Shown here one piece after another: positions 15,669 through 24,547 of a stretch of 31,950 bases of DNA. A model generated the notes under the pieces. That model did no database searches. It was not told the origin of the DNA and was given only the letters and a program-made list of their open reading frames with translations. Made by a program: the position numbers and the translations under genes. Positions within the stretch are counted from its first letter, which is position 1. Each line of letters begins with the position of its first letter. This stretch comes from a virus, in the IMG/VR virus record IMGVR_UViG_3300046000_007851, positions 1-31,950 of that record; one strand, written 5' to 3'.

Positions 15669-18452
15669 ATGATATCACAAGAAGAAATTAAGAATTTCCT
15701 AGAGGGTAATGACCCTGAGGAACACATCGTAGCAATCGAATACGATTACATCTCCGACCACATTTATAAAATCAAAGAAGTTCCTGGCAAAGGAAAATCA
15801 ATCAATAGGGACACCCTCATTGCATTTGCTTGGGTTGGTGATCTTCGTGGTCTCAACTTTTACTCTGGGTCCAAAGGACTACAAAAGGAGGCAATGTCAA
15901 AACACGGAATCATTATCGAAAAGTTAAGAACTGATGGTAATGAACGATTAGAAAATGGTTTAACGTTCCTTGTTAAATCAATGAAAGGATACCGAGCACT
16001 TATTCAGTTTTTTCGTGATGGAGGTTTAGACCCTTGGAGTGAGAGAGCTAAAGATAGAATAATGTTATTATCTCCCGTAGAACAATACTTGGTATCAAAA
16101 GAGAAAAGATTATTCAAAGGATTTGAGGAATACAACGACATTACGAGATTTGTATTTGACCTTGAGACGACCGCGTTGGAACCGAAAGACGGTCGTATCT
16201 TTATGATTGGAATGAAAACCAATAAAGGTTTTATGAAAGTTATTGAGTGTAAGGACGCCGATGAGGAAAGAAAAGGTCTTGTTGAATTTTTTAGAATCAT
16301 AGATGAAATCAAACCATCAATTATTTCGGGTTATAATTCAGCGAACTTTGACTGGTTTTGGATCTTTGAAAGATGTAAGGCTTTGAACTTGGACATTAAA
16401 AAGATTGCAATCTCAATGAACGCTCAGAAAACAATTTCACAGAAAGAATCGATGTTGAAGTTGGCAAATGAGGTTGAGAGATTTAATCAAGTCCAAATGT
16501 GGGGATACAATGTAATCGATATCATTCACTCAGTTCGTAGAGCACAAGCAATCAACTCAAGTATTAAAGAAGCCGGTTTGAAGTATATTACCAAGTATAT
16601 TGATGCCGAAGCTAAAGATCGTATTTATATTGACCACACAAGTATTGGACCTATGTACGCCAAGAAAGAAGAATATTGGTTAAACATACAAAATGGTAAA
16701 TACAAAAAAGTTGGTGTTGACTCAAATGTTGATGACGTATGTGGGAGACACCCAAGTATATACATAAAGACAACAGGGGACGACATAGTTGAGCGTTATC
16801 TTGACGATGACCTTGACGAAACGTTGATTGTGGATGACGAGTTCAACCAAGCAACGTTTCTATTGGCATCTTTGGTTCCAACAACATATGAGAGAGCATC
16901 CACGATGGGTACTGCAACATTATGGAAAATGGTAATGTTGGCTTGGTCTTACAAGAATGGATTAGCGGTTCCTAAGAAAGAGGAAAAAAGAAACTTCGTC
17001 GGTGGTCTATCACGATTACTTAAAGTAGGATACTCTAAGGACGTATTAAAACTTGACTACTCTTCATTATACCCATCTATTCAGTTAGTTCACGACGTGT
17101 TCCCTGAGTGTGATATAACGGGAGCGATGAAAGGATTGTTAACTTACTTCCGTAACTCTCGTATTATGTATAAGAATTTGGCTGCGGAATATAAGGACAT
17201 TGATAAAAAGAAATCCACATCTTTTGATCGTAAGCAATTACCAATTAAGATCTTTATCAACGCATTCTTCGGATCGTTATCAGCACCACACGTATTCCCT
17301 TGGGGAGATATCGATATGGGTGAACAGATTACTTGTACGGGTAGACAATATCTTAGACAGATGTTAAAGTTCTTTGAGAAGAGAGGTTATAGTCCTTTGG
17401 TGTGTGACACCGATGGTATGAACTTCTCCTTACCACCTGAAGGTGTTGATGATAGAGTTTATATCGGTAAAGGATTAAATTGGTTAGTTAAAGAGGGTAA
17501 GGAGTATCGTGGTTATGATGCTGATGTTGCAGAGTTTAATGACATCTTTATGAAAGGTGAGATGGGACTTGATTGTGATGGAACTTGGGATTCGTGTATT
17601 AACTTAGCTCGTAAGAACTATGCAACTATGGAACACAATGGTAAAATCAAATTAACAGGTAATAGTATTAAATCTAAAAAGATGCCAAAGTACATTGAGA
17701 AATTCTTAGATAAAGGAGTAAAACAATTACTTAAAGGTGAGGGTAAAGAATTTATTGAGTGGTATTATGAATATATACAAAAGATATTTGATCAAAGAGT
17801 TCCGTTGGCTGAGATTGCATCTAAATCAAAAGTTAAGTTAAGTGTTGAGGATTACATTAAACGTAGTAAACAAACAACTAAAGCGGGTAATCTTAATTCA
17901 CGAATGGCACATATGGAACTTATTATTAGAGATAAGATTCAGTCAAACCTTGGTGATATGATTCTTTATGTTAATAATGGGACTAAAGCATCTCACGGAG
18001 ACGTTCAGAAAGTTAATGAAAAAATGTCTAAGAAAGATAAGGACGCGTACTTCGCAACTCACGGTAAGATGCCCGTTCTCGGGTCTCACATTGAATTAAA
18101 TTGTTATCGTATTGATCCGTCAGATTTAGAGAACAATCCTGAGATGTTAGGTGAGTACAATATCCAAAGAGCAATTGCAACATTTAATAAACGTGTTGAG
18201 CCTTTGTTAATTGTTTTTGATGATGAGGTTAGGGATACGTTATTGGTAAAAGATCCTGAAGATAGAGGTTTTTACACTACGGACCAATGTAAATTGATTA
18301 ATGGTAAACCATTTAGTCCTGGCGATCAGGATGATGTTTATGAAAACTTAATTAAGATGGAACAAGGTGAGGTTGATTTTTGGGAATCGGTAGGTATTAA
18401 TCCTGACTATATGTATGAATTGGCTGAAGAAGGATGGGAACATCACGTTTAA
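15669..18452 (+). CDS. Family B DNA polymerase (T4 gp43-like)
   Basis: This 927-residue replicative polymerase has a 3'-5' exonuclease. Exo I is FDLETTAL with D164 and E166, Exo II is GYNSANFDWF with N223 and D228, and Exo III is YLDDD with Y377 and D381. Polymerase motif A is LDYSSLYPS (D463), motif B runs K527 through N531 to G535 in the RKQLPIKIFINAFFGSL stretch, and motif C is CDTDG (D580, D582). A KKMPKYI-type thumb element follows near 670. The length is close to T4 gp43 (898 residues). All catalytic acids are present, so both activities should be intact. It copies the phage genome with clamp and helicase partners not in this window. It lies between display genes and a convergent structural block, an unusual place for a replication gene, and has its own upstream box and mini-leader. 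Confidence 0.95.
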   Translation: MISQEEIKNFLEGNDPEEHIVAIEYDYISDHIYKIKEVPGKGKSINRDTLIAFAWVGDLRGLNFYSGSKGLQKEAMSKHGIIIEKLRTDGNERLENGLTFLVKSMKGYRALIQFFRDGGLDPWSERAKDRIMLLSPVEQYLVSKEKRLFKGFEEYNDITRFVFDLETTALEPKDGRIFMIGMKTNKGFMKVIECKDADEERKGLVEFFRIIDEIKPSIISGYNSANFDWFWIFERCKALNLDIKKIAISMNAQKTISQKESMLKLANEVERFNQVQMWGYNVIDIIHSVRRAQAINSSIKEAGLKYITKYIDAEAKDRIYIDHTSIGPMYAKKEEYWLNIQNGKYKKVGVDSNVDDVCGRHPSIYIKTTGDDIVERYLDDDLDETLIVDDEFNQATFLLASLVPTTYERASTMGTATLWKMVMLAWSYKNGLAVPKKEEKRNFVGGLSRLLKVGYSKDVLKLDYSSLYPSIQLVHDVFPECDITGAMKGLLTYFRNSRIMYKNLAAEYKDIDKKKSTSFDRKQLPIKIFINAFFGSLSAPHVFPWGDIDMGEQITCTGRQYLRQMLKFFEKRGYSPLVCDTDGMNFSLPPEGVDDRVYIGKGLNWLVKEGKEYRGYDADVAEFNDIFMKGEMGLDCDGTWDSCINLARKNYATMEHNGKIKLTGNSIKSKKMPKYIEKFLDKGVKQLLKGEGKEFIEWYYEYIQKIFDQRVPLAEIASKSKVKLSVEDYIKRSKQTTKAGNLNSRMAHMELIIRDKIQSNLGDMILYVNNGTKASHGDVQKVNEKMSKKDKDAYFATHGKMPVLGSHIELNCYRIDPSDLENNPEMLGEYNIQRAIATFNKRVEPLLIVFDDEVRDTLLVKDPEDRGFYTTDQCKLINGKPFSPGDQDDVYENLIKMEQGEVDFWESVGINPDYMYELAEEGWEHHV

Positions 18453-18466
18453 CGTGTTATCCCATC
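18433..18466. terminator. Hairpin between convergent polymerase and structural genes
   Basis: GATGGGA (18433-18439) pairs with TCCCATC (18460-18466), and inside it CACG (18444-18447) pairs with CGTG (18453-18456) around a 5-base loop. It covers both stop codons. There is no U-run on either side, so it would be a bidirectional hairpin without the classical tail, or a 3'-end stabiliser. Confidence 0.4.
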
Positions 18467-18804
18467 TTAAGTCCGTCAGATGATAGGATATACCACACTC
18501 CACCAACATTTTGTAATTCAACACAAGCACCACGACCAACTGATATTTCATCCCAGTCGTCATCAATTCTTCCCATATCAGGAACAATAACACAATTTGT
18601 TAAAGTTTTAATTTTAATTTTGTCGGTCATTGTAGAATCAAGTTTAATTTTACAATGACTGACATCTCTTACAACGATTAACAATTCACCTCTTGTTGAG
18701 TAAAATTCATCACTCACAATTACGGTTTCAAAAGTATCGATACTTAATGATCTATTACCTCTTAATACGGTTTTTCTTATTGGTCTTTCTCTTAGTACTC
18801 CCAT
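18457..18804 (-). CDS. Small putative structural protein
   Basis: This 115-residue, probably beta-rich protein ends in GACVELQNVGGVWYILSSDGLK, the kind of strand pair seen in small tail or capsid-associated proteins of T4-like phages. No enzyme motif, signal or membrane segment is visible. It follows the neck-like gene by four bases on the same strand and converges on the polymerase, so the pair is probably one late operon. Function beyond 'structural' cannot be stated. Confidence 0.6.
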   Translation of the reverse strand: MGVLRERPIRKTVLRGNRSLSIDTFETVIVSDEFYSTRGELLIVVRDVSHCKIKLDSTMTDKIKIKTLTNCVIVPDMGRIDDDWDEISVGRGACVELQNVGGVWYILSSDGLKMG

Positions 18805-18808
18805 AAAA

Positions 18809-19936
18809 TTAAATTACATATATTTGTCTTGGCATCGCTCTAAACTTAAGTGACTTATTTAAGTTTTCTGCGAGTAACGCTTCTCTTTCCATAACTTTTT
18901 CAGGACGAAGTCTTGTTAATCTTCCTTCAGCACCTATTAGTTCATCGATTAATTTTGTTTTTTCATCTTTTGCTTCTGTTGCCAAAGACGTATAATCCAT
19001 AGTTAGATCTCCATCAGGAGCCTTTAAGTTACCACTAAACTTACCACGAACTCTTGATAGTGTTTCTTTACAATAAGCGGTAAACCATCTTCTGACCCAT
19101 ATCTGAGCCGGATTATTAAGCCTATCCCAACTGATTTTATTAAAAGGAACATCCGATGGTAATAAGACAATATCAGGATTATCTGCTAAACATTTATCTC
19201 TATCCCCTTGTGATGTGTCATAATACCAATACCAAACTTGACCTTTAGATAATTCCGCATTACCGAAATCGAATTTACCGCCAGGTGTATTTAAAAGGTG
19301 TAACGCCTTTTTACCACCTGGAAGTGCTGTAATATAATATGTTAACTCTCCCGCAAACATTCTTCGTTGTATGTTTACTTCTTGCATTCTAAGTAACATA
19401 TCAAACGCTGGTGTTAAATAATAACTTCCTGCCATATTACCAACTTGTGCGAGTCCTCCACCCCCACCTAAACCAGTTCCTACCCCAACACCGGCAAATC
19501 CACCGATACCAAACATTGTCGTATTTAAAGTTGATGGTGTAAACCATAAAACTTCATTTATTTCACGACCAGCTGGTATCTCATAAATTTGTTGATTAGG
19601 TACTAATTGTATGTAATCTTTTTTAATTTCCCAATCACCACCGGCCTGCAGACCAACAATTTTAGAATATGCGTAAGTGTATCTAGTTTCGAAATCTAAA
19701 CTTTTCGTGATGAAAGCTCGAGATAAAGATTGAGTTTCTAAATTTAAATTATTTAAAGTCGTCCATTGAGATTCAATTAACCAATCTTGAACGTATTGGG
19801 AATAATCGTCAATAGAATACTCCAATAGGGTATCCATCATTTCATCTTCTAACTCCACCGATCTTAAAGGTGCTCCTAATAAATGTCTTACTTTTTGGTA
19901 GAATTGACTTCTTTCTGGTTCGTTGATAATTGCCAT
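18809..19936 (-). CDS. Putative neck protein (T4 gp13-like)
   Basis: A 375-residue protein with a helical N-terminus (ERSQFYQKVRHLLGAP, then DDYSQYVQDWLIESQW) of the kind seen in head-tail connectors. A beta segment DYIQLVPNQQIYEIPAGREINEVLWF at 107-132 matches the style of T4-like gp13 neck proteins. An odd Gly-rich hydrophobic stretch at about 142-170 (GGFAGVGVG, GLGGGGGL) follows, and a helical C-terminus with a WVRRWFTAYCKETLSRVRGK segment. T4 gp13 (309 residues) caps the filled head and joins it to the tail. Similarity is by layout, not a catalytic motif, so the assignment is moderate. The Gly-rich loop could be a membrane- or DNA-contacting insertion. Confidence 0.55.
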   Translation of the reverse strand: MAIINEPERSQFYQKVRHLLGAPLRSVELEDEMMDTLLEYSIDDYSQYVQDWLIESQWTTLNNLNLETQSLSRAFITKSLDFETRYTYAYSKIVGLQAGGDWEIKKDYIQLVPNQQIYEIPAGREINEVLWFTPSTLNTTMFGIGGFAGVGVGTGLGGGGGLAQVGNMAGSYYLTPAFDMLLRMQEVNIQRRMFAGELTYYITALPGGKKALHLLNTPGGKFDFGNAELSKGQVWYWYYDTSQGDRDKCLADNPDIVLLPSDVPFNKISWDRLNNPAQIWVRRWFTAYCKETLSRVRGKFSGNLKAPDGDLTMDYTSLATEAKDEKTKLIDELIGAEGRLTRLRPEKVMEREALLAENLNKSLKFRAMPRQIYVI

Positions 19937-19950
19937 AGAGTTTTTTCTCT

Positions 19951-19957
19951 ATAAATA
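19951..19957 (-). promoter_or_regulatory. TATTTAT box (minus strand) before the neck gene
   Basis: On the minus strand GGATATTTATAGAGAAAAAAC, 14 bases before the ATG at 19936: the same spacing and A-rich follow-up as the plus-strand display genes. Confidence 0.55.
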
Positions 19958-19972
19958 TCCTACATAATAACT

Positions 19973-22177
19973 TTATTCATTTGTAGGACAAACGATCTTT
20001 TCTCTTTGGGTTGTTTTAACCGGTAATTCTTTTGTTACAAGAGTATCTTTATCCTTAAAGATATATCCTTTAATGGAGCTATATTCAGGTTTTATTCTAA
20101 AACGAATTGATAGCCTTTTTTCGTCACAACCTCTTTGACCTTTATTGGACCAATACAAATCAATATATTCTATAGGGATAATAAAATCTCCCTCATAAAT
20201 AATACCTGACATCTTTTGTTTTACTTTTTCTAAATACTCATCGGCACCTGAATTGTTAAGCAACCAAACATATAGTTTATCAATTAATTGATTATATGGG
20301 TCGATATAAATTTGTTTTTCGGGAGCTAGTGAACTCTGTTTAAATATTGAGAAAAATTCAGATAAGTAACTATCGATGAATGGATCCATCTTCTTAACTT
20401 CAAAATATGAGTTTGATGGGAATATTACTTTACCATCTTCGTCTTTAAGATCTTGTTTTGAAATTAAGTCCGCCTTAACGTAATATGTTCCACTTTTAAA
20501 CGATTTTGTTAAACACGATATTATTTTATCCGCTTGAATGTCTATCGCTTCTTCTCCTGAATGAACTTTTTTAATTACATCGATTAATTTTTCTTTTGCG
20601 TTGTCAGAACATTTATAATCCAATTGTAGTTTAGTTTGTTTTTTCTTGAAGAACTTTCCGGTAAATTTTTCTTCATACTTACTATGTTCTTTTTGCCTTG
20701 CGTATGCTAATAAACCCTCTAAGTTATCCGGAACCGTACTTGAATATCTTTGTCTGTTTAGGATTTTTTTAACTTCATTATCTTCATAATTTTTATCAAC
20801 AATAAAGTCAGAAATTAATTCTAAAAAGTTTACGGTTCTTTCTTGGTTCTGTAACGCCAATTTTATAATGACAGGAAATGTACCAACGTTCTTCTTAGCA
20901 AAAAACCCATCTAAAATAAAGATTGAATGTTCAAGTTCTCGTTTAAGGTAATCATCATTTAAATTATCTCTAAATTTTTTTAACTGACAATATTGAGATT
21001 CTTCCGTTTTAGATTGTTTACATAAGTAATCTATTTTTGAGTGTCTTCTTGGTGCAATCTCATTAATTAATGTTGATTCATTTAATTTTTTCTTAGAAGT
21101 TCTTTTAATAAAAAGGTCATTAACAAATTCCCAATTTACAACGTCCCAAAACTTTTTAATATATTCGTCTCTTTTGTTTTGGTATTTTAGATAATAAGCG
21201 TGTTCCCAAACATCAAGACCAAGAAGTGGATAACCACCACCTTTAACGATACCCATTAAAGGATTATCTTGATTTGGTGTGGACATAATTTTTAACTTAC
21301 CATCCTTTGCAAGATATAACCAAGCCCAACCAGATCCAAAACGATCTTTAGCCGCTTCGTTAAATTCATCCTTCATCTTTTTTATGTTTCCAAAATCAGA
21401 TGTTATCTTTTTTAATATTTCACCTTTCGGTAATTGTTTCTTCGGGGATAGCATTTTCCAAAACAAAGCGTGGTTAAAAGATCCGCCCGCATTATTCCTA
21501 ACCTTATCGTCAAATTTACCAATGGATTTAATAATCTCCTCAAGATCCATATCACCTTCTTTGTCTTTAAGTGATTTGTTTAATTTATCCACATAACCTT
21601 TGTAATGTTTGTTGTAGTGGATATCCATAGTTTTTGAATCAATGAATCTCTTAAGTGATGAGTACGAGTAAGGTAATTTCTCAATCCCGATTTTTTTCAT
21701 TTCAACTATTAAGTTTTCCTTAATTGTTTGTTTCTCGGTTATTAAAAGTTGTTCGTTAATAATCATCAACCTTTTTTCAATACCTCTACTCTCAAACATT
21801 AACTCTTGTATCTCGGGGTGTTTTTTCTCAAACATTTTAATTAATTGACCAGCAAACGCATTTGCTTCGTCTTCATTCTTCCCTCCAATATCAGGACCAA
21901 CTTGTCTTTTAAGAATTTTCATTTGGTGTTCGTGTACCCACTCGTGAGCCAAAGTTCTCAATACATCCCTATTAAGTCTCCCTTTAGATAAGATTTTTAA
22001 TTCGGAATCCATTGTTCTACTACCTGTGGACATTTCACCTTTTCTATCGCTTAAAAAAGTAACTTTTAAATCATTCTTTAAAGGGTATTTGGTTTGTAAA
22101 AAAGCAATAAATTTTTTAGCAAGATCTTTATCTTCCTTAGACATATCGCAATTTACGTGTTTGATTGAAACTCTCAT
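19973..22177 (-). CDS. Zn-peptidase-like / Mn-superoxide dismutase fusion
   Basis: This 734-residue protein has three parts. Residues 1-120: LAHEWVHEH with the HExxH pair H78/H82, then NEDEANAFAG (102-109) supplying a third acidic ligand, like the minimal zincin of ImmA/IrrE-type proteins. Residues about 162-357: a full Fe/Mn superoxide dismutase domain with IEKLPYSY, TMDIHYNKHYKGY (metal ligand H187; H191 and Y195 second sphere), GGSFNHALFW (H236), RFGSGWAWL, NQDNPLMG (Q303) and GLDVWEHAYYL (D322, H326). All four metal ligands are present, and G232 with Q303 fits the Mn type (SodA) rather than the Fe type. Residues 370-734 are unrecognised. SOD converts superoxide to peroxide and oxygen. The start is fixed by the ATG at 22177, five bases after a TATTTAT box. 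The neck-like gene follows 36 bases downstream, so this may be a virion or late protein. The SOD assignment is very sure; joint function is unknown. Confidence 0.9.
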   Translation of the reverse strand: MRVSIKHVNCDMSKEDKDLAKKFIAFLQTKYPLKNDLKVTFLSDRKGEMSTGSRTMDSELKILSKGRLNRDVLRTLAHEWVHEHQMKILKRQVGPDIGGKNEDEANAFAGQLIKMFEKKHPEIQELMFESRGIEKRLMIINEQLLITEKQTIKENLIVEMKKIGIEKLPYSYSSLKRFIDSKTMDIHYNKHYKGYVDKLNKSLKDKEGDMDLEEIIKSIGKFDDKVRNNAGGSFNHALFWKMLSPKKQLPKGEILKKITSDFGNIKKMKDEFNEAAKDRFGSGWAWLYLAKDGKLKIMSTPNQDNPLMGIVKGGGYPLLGLDVWEHAYYLKYQNKRDEYIKKFWDVVNWEFVNDLFIKRTSKKKLNESTLINEIAPRRHSKIDYLCKQSKTEESQYCQLKKFRDNLNDDYLKRELEHSIFILDGFFAKKNVGTFPVIIKLALQNQERTVNFLELISDFIVDKNYEDNEVKKILNRQRYSSTVPDNLEGLLAYARQKEHSKYEEKFTGKFFKKKQTKLQLDYKCSDNAKEKLIDVIKKVHSGEEAIDIQADKIISCLTKSFKSGTYYVKADLISKQDLKDEDGKVIFPSNSYFEVKKMDPFIDSYLSEFFSIFKQSSLAPEKQIYIDPYNQLIDKLYVWLLNNSGADEYLEKVKQKMSGIIYEGDFIIPIEYIDLYWSNKGQRGCDEKRLSIRFRIKPEYSSIKGYIFKDKDTLVTKELPVKTTQREKIVCPTNE

Positions 22178-22182
22178 TACAA

Positions 22183-22189
22183 ATAAATA
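22183..22189 (-). promoter_or_regulatory. TATTTAT box (minus strand) before the SOD fusion gene
   Basis: On the minus strand GGGGATATTTATTTGTAATG, five bases before the ATG; no Shine-Dalgarno sequence is visible. Confidence 0.45.
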
Positions 22190-22208
22190 TCCCCAACACT
22201 AAAAAGGA

Positions 22209-23978
22209 TTACCTTCTCTTGTTTATAAGTTTAAGGATTTCTTCCGCCACATCACCAGTACTTTCAATAACCCCATCACCCATTACGGTTCTAATTATTT
22301 CTTTCTTACGATTAAGGATATCATAAATCGCACCCTCAATGGTATTTTCGAATAACGGATAATAAACCAATACATTTGATTTCTGACCATAACGATATGC
22401 TCTGTCCTCAGCTTGTGCGTGTTCTGCAGGTACAAAAGATAAGTCATTCATAATAACAACCTCAGCGGCTGTTAATGTTAAACCAACACCTGCAGCTTTT
22501 AAGTTACCAACAAATACCTTTATCTTGTCGTCGTTTTGGAACTGGTCAACAGCCTGTTGTCTCATTGCGTTAGAACAACTACCATCAAGATAAACGGCTT
22601 GTTTACCGAAATGTTGATAGATTGTTTGGAGTGTGTCCGTAAAGTTGGTGAATATAATTACCTTCTTTCCTTGATCTAAAATATTCTCCGCAAAATCGAT
22701 TGTTGGTTTTGCTTTTTCATTTGCAATCACTTTTCTAACTTTCATTAACTTTGAAAACTGAACCGTAAGTGAAGACGATTCATCGGGATTTTTATCGTAC
22801 CAATCAAAGTATTCACCCATAAGTTCTTCATATTCTTTGGATTTCAACCTTAAATAAACAGGACTGATGATTTTATCGGGTAAATCTAAAACATCCTCCT
22901 TCAAACGGCGAAGAATTTGTTTCGAGGTTCTATCACGTAATTCCTCAAGATTCGATGCCCCCGTTACATTCCATACTTTTCTTTTACCTGCTGTAAACTG
23001 AAACCCTTGACAATAACGAATCGCATAAGCTTTCCAATTTTGAGCAACAGGACTCTCAATTAAGTTTAGTAAGTTGTAATAGTTCATAGGTCGAGATGTC
23101 ATAGGAGTTCCCGTTAATAACCAAACTCTATCTATTTTTTTTGCAAAACTATTAATTATTTTTGTTCTTTGAGCCTGAACATTTGAAATCATATGTGCTT
23201 CATCTAAAATAACGAGATCAAAATTACTTTGTAATAAAAGTGATTCATCTTTTTTCTTTGGGTCTGAATCGTAGAAATTCTTTAGAATATCGTAATTCAT
23301 AATCACAAAATCGGATTCTGTTGAGAATTTCTTTCCTTCCGCAATAAAAACAGATCGGTCAGAATAATTCTCAATCTCTCTTTGCCAGTTAATCTTTAAA
23401 GACGCGGGACAAACAATTAATATTTTTTTAACACCCGTCTCTAACGCGGCAATAATTGTTGATGTTGTTTTACCAAGACCCATATCATCAGCCAAAATAA
23501 ATCTTTTTGACCCCGCCAATTTTTCAATCGCAATCCTTTGATGATCTAACGGTGGTCGGTGAGAGTACTTTGAATAATCAATCTCAACTTTTTCTATCTT
23601 GTGGGTTTTAATGAGTGCCGATTTTGGAACCCAAAACTCACTTAACTTATCGTTATCAAAAAATTTACCCCAAATATGATACGACTTTTCTTTCTCAACC
23701 AAAAGTTTTTCTATGAATATTTGTTCGGGGACTTGTAGTAGATATCTTTCTTCTGAAAACTTTTTAGCAAAGTAAGAATCCAACTCAACCCACTTTCGAG
23801 CCACCTTAGGTGTTGTGTCGTAATACGTCGTAATGTAATCTGCTTGAGTTCTTGTTGGGTAAAATTTACTTGATACTTCCTTCTTATTTTTTAAATAAAG
23901 TATATAGTTATTCGCACCACTATAGGTGTCGAGCAAATCCAACGCCTTATGTTCAATAAGTGATTTAGTATTCTCCAA
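22209..23978 (-). CDS. SNF2/superfamily 2 DNA helicase-translocase
   Basis: This 589-residue SF2 ATPase of the SNF2 class has PLDHQRIAIEKL (Q-motif region, 143-154), Walker A ADDMGLGKTTS (163-173), VCPASLKINWQREI (Ia), DEAH at 259-262, LLTGTPMTSRP (287-297), then the second RecA half with KVIIFTNFTDTLQTIYQHF, KAAGVGLTLTAA and the arginine-finger motif QAEDRAYRYGQ. The layout resembles SMARCAL1-like annealing helicases and could do the repair/replication-fork job of T4 UvsW. It starts with TTG at 23978 and has no in-frame ATG nearby; an in-frame stop lies 12 bases before the TTG. The leader on the minus strand is A-rich (TATTTTTATTAAAAAG). It is the first gene of the minus-strand run 23978-18457. 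Confidence 0.9.
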   Translation of the reverse strand: MENTKSLIEHKALDLLDTYSGANNYILYLKNKKEVSSKFYPTRTQADYITTYYDTTPKVARKWVELDSYFAKKFSEERYLLQVPEQIFIEKLLVEKEKSYHIWGKFFDNDKLSEFWVPKSALIKTHKIEKVEIDYSKYSHRPPLDHQRIAIEKLAGSKRFILADDMGLGKTTSTIIAALETGVKKILIVCPASLKINWQREIENYSDRSVFIAEGKKFSTESDFVIMNYDILKNFYDSDPKKKDESLLLQSNFDLVILDEAHMISNVQAQRTKIINSFAKKIDRVWLLTGTPMTSRPMNYYNLLNLIESPVAQNWKAYAIRYCQGFQFTAGKRKVWNVTGASNLEELRDRTSKQILRRLKEDVLDLPDKIISPVYLRLKSKEYEELMGEYFDWYDKNPDESSSLTVQFSKLMKVRKVIANEKAKPTIDFAENILDQGKKVIIFTNFTDTLQTIYQHFGKQAVYLDGSCSNAMRQQAVDQFQNDDKIKVFVGNLKAAGVGLTLTAAEVVIMNDLSFVPAEHAQAEDRAYRYGQKSNVLVYYPLFENTIEGAIYDILNRKKEIIRTVMGDGVIESTGDVAEEILKLINKRR

Positions 23979-24012
23979 AATATCTTTTTAATAAAAATAA
24001 CAATAAAAAGAA

Positions 24013-24019
24013 TATTTAT
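24013..24019 (+). promoter_or_regulatory. TATTTAT box before the 24035 gene
   Basis: AGAATATTTATCAAGAAAAACG, 15 bases before the ATG, in a 56-base divergent region shared with the helicase gene. Confidence 0.5.
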
Positions 24020-24034
24020 CAAGAAAAACGTATT

Positions 24035-24547
24035 ATGCAAAGTAGTGTTCCTATAAGTAGATTGGGTAAATTTTTTGGAGATCGTGATTTTGAGTTAGAA
24101 ATTGGGATGGGTCAAGAATGGCTTATCGGTGATATGAATTTCACTTGTGTCCTTTATAGGGTTGATAAGAACAAAATTAAAACCGACGATGTCTATGGGG
24201 AAGTAGTTCAGGATGGTATTAAATTTTTACCTCCCGTTGAGTTTAATGCTTACGTTGGGATTGCGGCTCCCGATAATAAATTTTTGGGATCAACAAGAAT
24301 GGATCAGATGGAACCCGGAAATATTACAATGTCAGTTTATTTAAAAACATTAGAGGATTTAGATATCGATATTGATTTTGGGGATTACATTGGATATTAC
24401 GATAAAGAAAATTTTGTTAGATATTATACGGTCGTTAATGATGGTCGTGTAGTTTCGGATTTAAAACACACATATAAAGGCTTCAAACCCTTTTATAGAA
24501 CAATAATAGCGGCTCCTGTTGGACCAAATGAATTTAGAGGATTATAA
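24035..24547 (+). CDS. Putative neck protein (T4 gp14-like)
   Basis: This 170-residue protein has a Leu/Gly N-terminus, then NFTCVLYRVDKNKIKTDDVYGE and KFLPPVEFNAYVGIAAP, a stretch reminiscent of the part of T4-like gp14 that reads as a tyrosine/proline strand, a 'YGE' turn and a strand entering the jelly-roll. It closes with TYKGFKPFYRTIIAAPVG. T4 gp14 (256 residues) forms the neck with gp13, so this would be a short version. Its stop overlaps the next start by one base (TAATG). Gene order with the tail-completion gene and the sheath supports a head-tail joining role. The call rests on context and weak motif similarity. Confidence 0.55.
   Translation: MQSSVPISRLGKFFGDRDFELEIGMGQEWLIGDMNFTCVLYRVDKNKIKTDDVYGEVVQDGIKFLPPVEFNAYVGIAAPDNKFLGSTRMDQMEPGNITMSVYLKTLEDLDIDIDFGDYIGYYDKENFVRYYTVVNDGRVVSDLKHTYKGFKPFYRTIIAAPVGPNEFRGL

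Noticed and set aside
18434-18658. Plus-strand ORF overlapping the convergent gene pair
   Set aside because: It is antisense to the small structural gene, with no leader signal or recognisable motif.
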